In this document: in pieces, positions 1-5,417 of the stretch
Layout: each line of letters begins with the position of its first letter
Position numbering within the stretch: position 1 is the first letter of the stretch
Origin: an uncultured beta proteobacterium
GTDB taxonomy: Bacteria > Pseudomonadota > Gammaproteobacteria > Burkholderiales > Burkholderiaceae
Reading direction: 5' to 3'
Assembly (NCBI GenBank): GCA_903909925.1
Contig: CAIVXR010000191.1
Location: forward strand, 1 to 5,433
Length of the DNA stretch: 5,433 nucleotides
The notes under the pieces: generated by a model
What the model was told of the DNA's origin: nothing
Seen by the model: only the letters and a program-made list of their open reading frames with translations
The model's database searches: none
Made by a program: the position numbers and the translations under genes

Positions 1-108
1 GCCTCAAGTAAAACGATTAAACAACTTGTGCCATTTGTAAAAGAAGTGGTGCAAAACGTAGACTTGGCTAATAAAACTATTACTCTGGATTGGCAGAGTG
101 ATTGGTGA
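1..108 (+). CDS. rimM: RimM, 16S rRNA processing protein (C-terminal end, 5' truncated by window edge)
   Basis: Reading from base 1 gives 35 codons ending in TGA at 106-108. The peptide contains LVPFVKEVV, then VDLANKTITLDW, and ends in DW. This matches the end of the PRC-barrel domain of RimM, where a PFV.. strand is followed by a VD(L)..(I)T(L)DW strand. RimM binds ribosomal protein S19 and helps mature the head of the 30S subunit. Its place 34 bases before trmD is the conserved rpsP-rimM-trmD-rplS order, which supports the call more than the short peptide could alone. Everything N-terminal of this tail, including the whole RimM N-domain, lies outside the window. The assignment rests on tail motif plus synteny. 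Confidence 0.85.
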   Translation, partial: ASSKTIKQLVPFVKEVVQNVDLANKTITLDWQSDW

Positions 109-142
109 TGAATGAATAAAAAATAAATCGACGAACTCAGAT

Positions 143-889
143 ATGCGCTTTGATGTGGTGTCCTTATTTCCAGAAATGTTCTCTGCCTTAACGCAGTGGG
201 GTGTGACTGGTCGTGCATGCGAGCAATCGCTAGCTAGTGTCCACCTTTGGAACCCGAGAGATTTTTGTTCTGATTCCCGTAAGACGGTAGATGATCGTGC
301 TTATGGTGGTGGTCCAGGGATGGTCATGATGGTCAAACCCTTGGAAGATACTGTTGCGCAAATTAAAGCAGCTCATCAGGCTGCTAGTCTTAAGACTGGC
401 CCAATTTGTCTCTTGGCACCTCAAGGTGAGCGTTTTTCCCAGAAAATGGCGGCCGATATTCTCAATTACGGCAATATGAGCTTTATTTGTGGCCGCTATG
501 AGGCGATAGACCAACGTTTTGTTGATCGAAATGTCGATTTACAGCTCTCTATCGGTGATTTTGTGCTTTCTGGGGGTGAAATTCCCGCTATGGCGATCAT
601 GGATGCAGTGATTAGGCTGATCCCAGGAGCCCTTGGGGACGGCGAATCTGCTACCCAGGATAGCTTTATGAACGGCCTTTTGGACTATCCGCACTACACC
701 CGCCCTGAAATATATGAAAATTTGTCAGTGCCGGACGTGCTTTTAGGCGGACATCACGCTAAAATAGCGGATTGGCGTCGGCAGAAGTCTTTAGAGCTGA
801 CGTTCAGGCTCCGGCCAGATTTAATTGAATCAGCTAGGGCCAATGGGTTGCTAACCCGAGAAGATGAACAATTTCTTCGCTCCCTGTGA
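143..889 (+). CDS. trmD: tRNA (guanine-N1)-methyltransferase TrmD
   Basis: TrmD is a cytosolic SPOUT-class, trefoil-knot, SAM-dependent enzyme. It methylates G37 next to the anticodon of tRNAs reading CNN-type codons and so prevents +1 frameshifting. The 248 residues are full length (E. coli 255). Visible signatures are MRFDVVSLFPEMF at 1-13, the GGGPGMVM loop at 55-62, LLAPQGERF at 90-98, the knot segments ICGRYEAIDQRF (115-126) and SIGDFVLSGGEIPAM (136-150), DAVIRLIPG (154-162), DSF..GLLDYPHYTRP (173-188) and LGGHHAKIADWRRQKSL (201-217). R158 and D173 keep the 15-residue spacing of the catalytic Arg and Asp known from Haemophilus TrmD. The ATG begins the conserved N-terminal strand, so the start is secure. 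No Shine-Dalgarno sequence is seen in the 34-nt gap after rimM, which suggests low or coupled translation. The frame is intact. Confidence 0.98.
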   Translation: MRFDVVSLFPEMFSALTQWGVTGRACEQSLASVHLWNPRDFCSDSRKTVDDRAYGGGPGMVMMVKPLEDTVAQIKAAHQAASLKTGPICLLAPQGERFSQKMAADILNYGNMSFICGRYEAIDQRFVDRNVDLQLSIGDFVLSGGEIPAMAIMDAVIRLIPGALGDGESATQDSFMNGLLDYPHYTRPEIYENLSVPDVLLGGHHAKIADWRRQKSLELTFRLRPDLIESARANGLLTREDEQFLRSL

Positions 890-1025
890 ATACTTTTAGT
901 AGTGTCCAGTTGTGAATGAGTGGTTTGATTTTTGGTTTAGTGAGATTGTTTTAACTGCATCCTCTGTTAAGTCCGTTGATGAATGTCTCGGGATTAAACG
1001 TTAACAAGATGTTTAAGGATTAAAA
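890..1025 (+). other. trmD-rplS intergenic leader with two inverted repeats
   Basis: This is the longest non-coding stretch in the window (136 nt) and sits inside an otherwise tight ribosomal cluster. Two inverted repeats are visible. TTAAC 951-955 pairs with GTTAA 966-970 around a 10-nt loop. A 9-pair stem (994-1002 with 1008-1016, seven Watson-Crick and two G-U pairs, 5-nt loop) partly covers the rplS Shine-Dalgarno. A 14-codon open frame, ATG 979 to TAA 1021-1023, ends two bases before the rplS ATG. No convincing -35/-10 pair was found. The nearest is TTGATT 925-930 with TTTTAA 949-954 at 18 nt, which is weak. A regulatory leader is inferred, not shown. Confidence 0.4.
1015..1019 (+). promoter_or_regulatory. 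Shine-Dalgarno of rplS
   Basis: AAGGA lies six bases before the ATG at 1026 and fixes the rplS start. It is the clearest ribosome binding site in the window, in line with the high output needed of a ribosomal protein. Its first two A residues are also the end of the 994-1016 stem. Confidence 0.85.
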
Positions 1026-1421
1026 ATGAATTTGATCGAAAAAATTGAGCAAGAAGAAATTGCTCGCTTAAGTGTTAACAAAGTATTACCAAGCTTTGCG
1101 CCTGGTGACACAGTAGTTGTTAGCGTAAACGTTGTTGAAGGTACGCGTAAGCGTGCCCAGGCCTTTGAAGGCGTTGTGATTGCTAAGCGTAATCGCGGAC
1201 TCAATTCCAGCTTTATCGTGCGTAAGATTTCTTCTGGTGAAGGCGTTGAGCGTACTTTCCAAACATACTCACCATTGATTGCTAGCGTTGAAGTAAAGCG
1301 TCGCGGTGATGTACGTCGTGCAAAGTTGTACTACTTGCGTGATCGTTCTGGTAAGTCAGCACGTATTAAAGAAAAGCTTCAAGCCCGCACTAAGGCAGTA
1401 GCTGCTCCAGCTGCTGAATAA
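1026..1421 (+). CDS. rplS: 50S ribosomal protein L19
   Basis: L19 is a structural protein of the large subunit near the 30S-50S interface, where it contributes to an intersubunit bridge. The 131-residue product opens with MNLIEKIEQEEI and carries the family core: FAPGDTVVV (about 24-32), EGTRKRAQAFEGVVIAKRN (38-56), FIVRKISSGEGVERTF (63-78), YSPLIASVEVKRRGDVRRAK (81-100) and LYYLRDRSGKSARIKEK (101-117). It is somewhat longer than E. coli L19 (115 aa) because of an Ala-rich tail ending in AAPAAE, which I take to be a lineage-specific, non-essential extension. An AAGGA ribosome site supports the ATG. It is the last gene of the rpsP-rimM-trmD-rplS cluster and is followed 20 bases later by a strong terminator. 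Its codons look cleaner and more GC-ending than those of its neighbours, as expected for a highly expressed gene. Confidence 0.98.
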   Translation: MNLIEKIEQEEIARLSVNKVLPSFAPGDTVVVSVNVVEGTRKRAQAFEGVVIAKRNRGLNSSFIVRKISSGEGVERTFQTYSPLIASVEVKRRGDVRRAKLYYLRDRSGKSARIKEKLQARTKAVAAPAAE

Positions 1422-1441
1422 TTGCTGCTTTGATGCAAATT

Positions 1442-1468
1442 AAAAAGGCGGCCTAGGTCGCCTTTTTT
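1442..1468 (+). terminator. Rho-independent terminator after rplS
   Basis: GGCGGC (1447-1452) pairs with GTCGCC (1457-1462) through one G-U pair, around the loop CTAG. An A5 run precedes the stem and T6 (1463-1468) follows it, so the A-T pairs can extend the stem to 11. It begins 20 bases after the rplS stop and is a textbook intrinsic terminator ending the rimM-trmD-rplS unit. It stands only 13 bases before the next start codon. Confidence 0.93.
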
Positions 1469-1475
1469 GTTACCT

Positions 1476-1481
1476 TAGAAT
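1476..1481 (+). promoter_or_regulatory. Possible -10 box for the Nudix/CobD-like unit
   Basis: TAGAAT differs from TATAAT at one base and lies right after the rplS terminator, where a new transcript must begin if termination is efficient. Transcription would be expected to start near 1488, at or beside an in-frame ATG. A matching -35 is not seen: bases 1451-1460 fall inside the terminator hairpin and do not resemble TTGACA. Hence the low confidence. Confidence 0.3.
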
Positions 1482-2225
1482 ATGAATATGCCCAAGATCC
1501 CAAAGACTGAAGAAGACGCAATCAATGTGGCTGCACCGCCGGGATTTGACGCACAGGCCATTCCGATTCATGAGGTTTGCAGTAATCAGGTGAAAGTACC
1601 CCACGGGCATCTTGAACCAGAAAGCTTAAAAGCCCGTTTTCAGTCTCCCCCTGTATGGCAGCCTGAAATTACTGATGAAAATCGTCACGTGATTGCGGCA
1701 GACATTATTACTAAGCGTCAGGCTGCAGGTAAAGTCACCCGAGCAGCAGTATTGATCCCCTTGTTATTAAAAGAGGATGGCTTATGGGTTTTGTTAACAC
1801 AACGTACTAATCATTTACATGATCATGCTGGGCAAATCAGTTTTCCTGGTGGTCGAATGGATGCGGAGGATCAGAGTCCCAACGACACTGCATTACGAGA
1901 AAGTGAAGAAGAGATTGGCTTGGACCCAAGGCGGGTTGAAATTATTGGACATTTACCGCAATATTTAACCGTTTCTGGCTATAGCGTTACTCCGGTAGTT
2001 GGATTGGTACAAGCTCAGGCAGAATACGTCTTAGATGAATTTGAAGTGGCAGATGTTTTTGAAGTGCCCTTAAGTTTTCTGTTGGATCCGGCAAACCATC
2101 AGGTCAGAGTGTGGCAAAGTGAGCAGGGTGGTCGCCGTTTTTATTCAATGCCTTATGAGAACCGCTTTATTTGGGGCGCTACTGCGGGAATGTTACGTAA
2201 CCTATATCATTTATTAAAAGTATGA
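1482..2225 (+). CDS. Nudix hydrolase, CoA pyrophosphatase type (NudL/Pcd1-like)
   Basis: This is probably a Mg/Mn-dependent pyrophosphatase that splits coenzyme A or its oxidised or acyl forms into 3',5'-ADP and 4'-phosphopantetheine. The 247 residues contain the CoA-Nudix signature LLTQRTNHLHDHAGQISFPGG (103-124), which runs into the Nudix box. In the box, G124-x5-D130 is followed by RESEEEIGL at 139-147, with metal-binding glutamates at E140, E143 and E144. The G-to-R spacing is not the classical G-x5-E-x7-R. About 80 N-terminal residues precede the domain and look poorly conserved, so the start is uncertain. ATG 1482 and ATG 1488 are in frame, and neither has a Shine-Dalgarno; 1488 fits a leaderless transcript. 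The stop overlaps the next gene's start as ATGA, which implies coupled translation. Substrate preference is inferred from the signature alone. Confidence 0.9.
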   Translation: MNMPKIPKTEEDAINVAAPPGFDAQAIPIHEVCSNQVKVPHGHLEPESLKARFQSPPVWQPEITDENRHVIAADIITKRQAAGKVTRAAVLIPLLLKEDGLWVLLTQRTNHLHDHAGQISFPGGRMDAEDQSPNDTALRESEEEIGLDPRRVEIIGHLPQYLTVSGYSVTPVVGLVQAQAEYVLDEFEVADVFEVPLSFLLDPANHQVRVWQSEQGGRRFYSMPYENRFIWGATAGMLRNLYHLLKV

Positions 2226-3181
2226 CTTTCTTTTCTATTCTCTTCGCCCTCATTGCTGAGCAATATCGCCCAGTAACTGCCAGCCATTGGATTGTGCGTT
2301 CCAGCACCCGTTGGTTAAATTGGGTCGCCGGAGAATTTGGCGGCAAGTCTGAAGAGGGTGCAAGCCCAGTTGGCGCTCGCATGGCTTGCTTAGTAGCCTT
2401 TATTCTGCCAACTTTTTTAGTCTTCTTGGTTTATGTCGCTTGTATGGTGACTTATCCAATTCTAGGTTTCTTGTGGAACATTGTGATTGCCTATTTGTTC
2501 TTTGGCTTTCGTCAATTCAGTCATTCTTTTACCTTAGTGCATGAAGCGATTGAGGCTCATGATTTGCCAGTAGCCCGGGCTGCATTGAGTGAGTGGTATG
2601 GACCAGACTTAGATACCTCTGATTTAACAGAAACCCAAGTCATCTCTTTGGCGCTGGAGCGCGCTATCATTGGTTCACATCGCCACGTGTTTGGTGTGTT
2701 GTTCTGGTTCATGATGCCAATGGGTCCTGCAGGTGTTGTGCTCTATCGTTTGGCTGATATTGCTGCACAACGTTGGCCTGAGCGTGGTGACTTTAATTTA
2801 AGCGAAGCGGCGCGCCATTTCTTTTACGTACTTGATTGGATTCCATCGCGCATTACCGCAATGGGCTTTGCAATTGTTGGTAATTTCGAAGGCGCCGTTT
2901 ATGCATGGCGCTATCTCACTCAAAAATGGGCTGACTCTTTATCGGCAGTCATTTTGGCTGCAGGTGGCGGTGCCTTAGGTGTGCGCTTAGGTGAGCCTTT
3001 AAGTGAGCCCGATAGTGACGAAGCATTACGAATGGCAGAAGCTGGTGAGCCACTCATCTATGAAGTAGGTCTTGAGCCTACCGAGCGCACGATGCGCTCT
3101 GCAGTAGGCTTAGTGTGGCGCCTAGTTATCGCTTGGATGGCTTTACTGCTAATGCTGACCATCGCTCTTTGGCTTGGCTAA
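2222..3181 (+). CDS. Membrane protein of the CobD/CbiB-AmpE superfamily
   Basis: A 319-residue inner-membrane protein. The N-terminus MTFFSILFALIAEQYRP and the segment YVLDWIPSRITAMGFAIVG (202-220) resemble AmpE, the membrane sensor-like partner of AmpD. The segment LPVARAALSEWYGPDL (115-130) and GPAGVVLYRLADI (168-180) resemble CobD/CbiB. Hydrophobic spans are visible at about 54-76, 80-96, 157-176 and 298-318. Bases 2222-2224 form the start inside the upstream Nudix stop (ATGA), and there is no separate ribosome site. The AEN..DG-like motif expected of true adenosylcobinamide-phosphate synthases is not visible: the equivalent place reads ALERAIIGSHRH. No other cob gene is near. I therefore do not call it a cobalamin enzyme. 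Its real function is unknown to me. The last 56 bases overlap rsgA on the other strand. Confidence 0.8.
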   Translation: MTFFSILFALIAEQYRPVTASHWIVRSSTRWLNWVAGEFGGKSEEGASPVGARMACLVAFILPTFLVFLVYVACMVTYPILGFLWNIVIAYLFFGFRQFSHSFTLVHEAIEAHDLPVARAALSEWYGPDLDTSDLTETQVISLALERAIIGSHRHVFGVLFWFMMPMGPAGVVLYRLADIAAQRWPERGDFNLSEAARHFFYVLDWIPSRITAMGFAIVGNFEGAVYAWRYLTQKWADSLSAVILAAGGGALGVRLGEPLSEPDSDEALRMAEAGEPLIYEVGLEPTERTMRSAVGLVWRLVIAWMALLLMLTIALWLG

Positions 3182-4139
3182 TCCCCTGAATTTGCGTATC
3201 TGCAGTTTTTGAATCAGAGTGCAGTTGTCTAAATAGCGCGAGTCTTTCTGGCGCTATTTCGTTTCTATCTACTGCATCACGCACTGCGCAATCTGGCTCT
3301 GATTCATGTGCACAGTTATGAAAGCGACACTTGCCTAATAGGTCTTTAAATTCTCTAAAGGCATGTTGTAGTTCACTGACGGACATATGCGCTAAGCCAA
3401 ATTCCTGAAATCCTGGTGAATCAATGAGCGCACCAAGCTTACCAGATTGATCTCTACCCCAAGTTTGCGGTAATTCAAAATAACGACAAGCCGTAGTCGT
3501 ATGTTTGCCAGTATCTAAACGTACTGAGTATTCCTGAGTAAGGGCAGCAGCATTAGGAACCCAGGCATTTAACAGACTAGATTTACCCATGCCCGACTGA
3601 CCTACAAAGACCGAGAACTTGCCACAGAGAGCTGGTTGGAGGGCCTCAATAGATTCAGAGTCAAACTTAGCAGATACCTCGCTTACCAAATAGCCCATCC
3701 GCGCATACGGCGCAATGATTTTACGAGCATGCTCCAAGTTATCTTTGAGGTCACATTTATTGAGAAGAATATGTAAACCAATTTGATTGGCTTCCGCAGC
3801 TACTACTGCTCTACCCAAAAGATCGGGTGAGAACGCGGGCTGTGTTGCTAGTACTACTAAAATTTGATCAACGTTAGAGGCAATAATCTTGCTCTTAAAT
3901 GCATCTGATCGATACAGAATATTTTCGCGTGGCTCAATCTGGATGATGCGTGCTTGATCTACCGATGTCATTTCGACAAGCATGCGATCCCCAACTGCAC
4001 CTACGTGCTGCTTTGCAGGTGTACTTACTTGTATCAACGGCCCTTGAGGTGATTCACTTCCTTGAGAATCTACTGCCAAACGTTGCGCTAAATAATGCCT
4101 TCCATAAGATGCAGTCAGTAGCGCGTGGAATTGTTCCAT
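3126..4139 (-). CDS. rsgA: Ribosome small subunit-dependent GTPase RsgA (YjeQ)
   Basis: RsgA is a cytosolic, circularly permuted GTPase that checks late 30S maturation and releases RbfA. The 337 residues show an N-terminal OB-fold beginning ASYGRHYLAQ (10-19). The permuted G motifs follow: G4 NKCD 127-130, G5 SAK 156-158, G1 GQSGMGKSS 180-188, a switch GKHTTTACR 211-219, and G3 DSPG 240-243. DSPG is also what E. coli RsgA has. The zinc knuckle is C271-x4-C276-x-H278-x5-C284. ATG 4139 lies 12 bases after the M48 stop with no clear Shine-Dalgarno, so it is probably coupled to that gene. The family core seems to end near LFRQLHSDS (302-310). The remaining 27 residues are an extension, and the last 17 are encoded opposite the end of the CobD-like gene. 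Confidence 0.97.
   Translation of the reverse strand: MEQFHALLTASYGRHYLAQRLAVDSQGSESPQGPLIQVSTPAKQHVGAVGDRMLVEMTSVDQARIIQIEPRENILYRSDAFKSKIIASNVDQILVVLATQPAFSPDLLGRAVVAAEANQIGLHILLNKCDLKDNLEHARKIIAPYARMGYLVSEVSAKFDSESIEALQPALCGKFSVFVGQSGMGKSSLLNAWVPNAAALTQEYSVRLDTGKHTTTACRYFELPQTWGRDQSGKLGALIDSPGFQEFGLAHMSVSELQHAFREFKDLLGKCRFHNCAHESEPDCAVRDAVDRNEIAPERLALFRQLHSDSKTADTQIQGISQAKERWSALAVKPSKR
3231..3264 (+). terminator. Probable terminator of the Nudix/CobD-like unit, inside rsgA
   Basis: AAATAGCGC (3231-3239) and GCGCTATTT (3251-3259) form a perfect 9-bp stem with an 11-nt loop, starting 49 bases after the CobD-like stop. On the + strand the stem ends in ATTT and is followed by CGTTT, a weak but usable U-rich tail. 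On the - strand no U run follows, so it should act for the + strand transcript. It lies within rsgA codons for about residues 294-303. Confidence 0.55.
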
Positions 4140-4151
4140 TGATAATTTGTA

Positions 4152-5402
4152 TTAGCTTAGGCGCTGGAGGTTAGCAATCCGCAGTGGTGCTGGAGGATGT
4201 GAGCTATAGAAAGCGGTGTAAATTGGATCCGGGGTGAGCGTTGCAGCATTGTCTTGGTAAAGCTTGACTAAAGCAGAGATCAAATCTTTAGCGGAAGATT
4301 TTTCAGCCGCAAAGCCATCAGCCTCATATTCATGTTTACGTGAAGCAAGGCTGGCAAGTGGTGTAAAGAAAAAACTAAATACTGGCGATACCAGCATAAA
4401 GAGTGCCAGTGCTAAGCCTCCGTTATAACCATTGAGGTTAGGCATCACGCCTAGATCGGTATAGAACCAGACCTTGGTACTAATCCATCCTAATAGAGCA
4501 AACATACCAAAGCTCAAGGCAAAAGAAACTAAAAGTCGCTTACGAATATGCTTGCGTTTAAAGTGACCCAACTCATGAGCAAGCACAGCCTCTACTTCCC
4601 CTGGGTTGAGTTTTTCAATTAAGGTATCAAAAAAGACAATACGTTTTGCTTTGCCCATGCCAGCAAAGAATGCATTGCCGTGAGCGCTACGCTTGCTACC
4701 ATCCATCACAAATAAGCCTTGGCTAGCAAAGTCACAGCGTTTCAAAAGTGCTTCAATTTGGGTTTTTAAAGGACCATCATCCAAAGCTACAAACTTATTA
4801 AAGAGTGGTGCAATGAATGTAGGAAAGATCCACTGCATGAGCAAACTAAATGCAGTCAAAACTCCCCATGCCCACAGCCACCAAAGATCGCCCGCTTGAG
4901 CCATCAGAGTCAGAATGACCCAAAGTAGTGGGATGCCAATTGCAGCCCCCACTCCTAAACCTTTGAGCATGTCACTAAAGAATAATTTTTTGCCCATACG
5001 ATTAAAGCCAAAACGCTCCTCTAGGTAGAACTGTTTGTACCAAGAGAAGGGGATATCAATAATGCCGGAGATAATCACAATCGATGCTAGTAAGGCAATT
5101 TGTTGGGCAATACCTTCGCCTAATATTTGCAGAAGAACCAGATTGAGGATTTGTAAGCCCCCCAGTAAAGTAAAGGTAATTAAAATAATGGCACTAACAC
5201 CGTTTTCTAAAATACCGAGACGGAGTTTGGCGATGGTGTAGTCAGCTGCTTTTTGATGTTCAGCCAGGGTTACTTTTTCAGCAAATTCGGCTGGAACCCG
5301 GTCGCGGTGCTGGGCAACATATCGAATTTGACGTTGGGATAGCCAGTGGCGTAAGCCAAAACTGGCAATAAAGGCGATTAGAAAAACAATTGTGAATGTC
5401 AT
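4152..5402 (-). CDS. M48 family (Ste24/CAAX-prenyl-protease-like) membrane metallopeptidase
   Basis: An inner-membrane zinc protease of the Ste24 type. Prokaryotic homologues are thought to act in membrane protein quality control; bacteria do not prenylate CAAX proteins, so the eukaryotic substrate does not apply. From ATG 5402 it has 416 residues. There is an N-terminal helix (3-20) and a Peptidase_M48_N-like region with helices at about 64-93, 99-117, 148-169 and 173-197. The family signature AHGNAFFAGMGKAKRIVFFD (240-259) follows, then the zinc site HELGH (276-280). Two more helices lie at about 289-308 and 328-350. The third ligand is probably E358 in SRKHEYEAD, and SSHPPAPLRI lies at 400-409 near the end. 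ATG 5402 begins the expected hydrophobic N-terminus. An in-frame TTG at 5429 would add nine residues but overlaps a TATAAT box. It is first in an operon with rsgA, 12 bases apart. Confidence 0.93.
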   Translation of the reverse strand: MTFTIVFLIAFIASFGLRHWLSQRQIRYVAQHRDRVPAEFAEKVTLAEHQKAADYTIAKLRLGILENGVSAIILITFTLLGGLQILNLVLLQILGEGIAQQIALLASIVIISGIIDIPFSWYKQFYLEERFGFNRMGKKLFFSDMLKGLGVGAAIGIPLLWVILTLMAQAGDLWWLWAWGVLTAFSLLMQWIFPTFIAPLFNKFVALDDGPLKTQIEALLKRCDFASQGLFVMDGSKRSAHGNAFFAGMGKAKRIVFFDTLIEKLNPGEVEAVLAHELGHFKRKHIRKRLLVSFALSFGMFALLGWISTKVWFYTDLGVMPNLNGYNGGLALALFMLVSPVFSFFFTPLASLASRKHEYEADGFAAEKSSAKDLISALVKLYQDNAATLTPDPIYTAFYSSHPPAPLRIANLQRLS

Positions 5403-5408
5403 GAGATC

Positions 5409-5414
5409 ATTATA
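5409..5414 (-). promoter_or_regulatory. Perfect TATAAT -10 box of the M48-rsgA operon
   Basis: On the - strand, TATAAT reads from 5414 down to 5409, followed by six bases (GATCTC) and then the ATG at 5402. Transcription would begin at or beside the start codon. The -35 would fall at about 5432-5437, mostly beyond the window edge, so it cannot be judged here. Confidence 0.5.
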
Positions 5415-5417
5415 GAT

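Noticed and set aside
240..243. DSPG instead of the general GTPase DTPG in RsgA (residues 240-243) as a possible defect
   Set aside because: E. coli RsgA also carries DSPG, so this is normal for the family. The numbers given are protein residues.
230..514. A 94-codon open frame on the - strand within trmD
   Set aside because: It lies wholly inside a gene with strong family signatures, and its protein has no recognisable motif or ribosome site.
1013..1204. A 63-codon - strand open frame opposite rplS
   Set aside because: It overlaps the highly conserved L19 N-terminus and has no independent support.
2179..2382. A 67-codon - strand open frame opposite the Nudix/CobD-like junction
   Set aside because: It is the shadow of two real genes joined by an ATGA overlap, with no motif.
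2222..3181. Naming the CobD-like gene cobD or cbiB
   Set aside because: The expected CobD motif is not visible, AmpE-like segments are present at both ends, and no cobalamin genes are nearby.
3950..4174. A 74-codon + strand open frame across the M48-rsgA junction
   Set aside because: It is antisense to the conserved RsgA N-terminus and has no start signal or known motif. It arises from the complement of coding sequence.
4693..5241. Two 68-codon + strand open frames opposite the M48 gene
   Set aside because: Both are antisense to conserved M48 protease sequence, lack ribosome sites and resemble nothing known.
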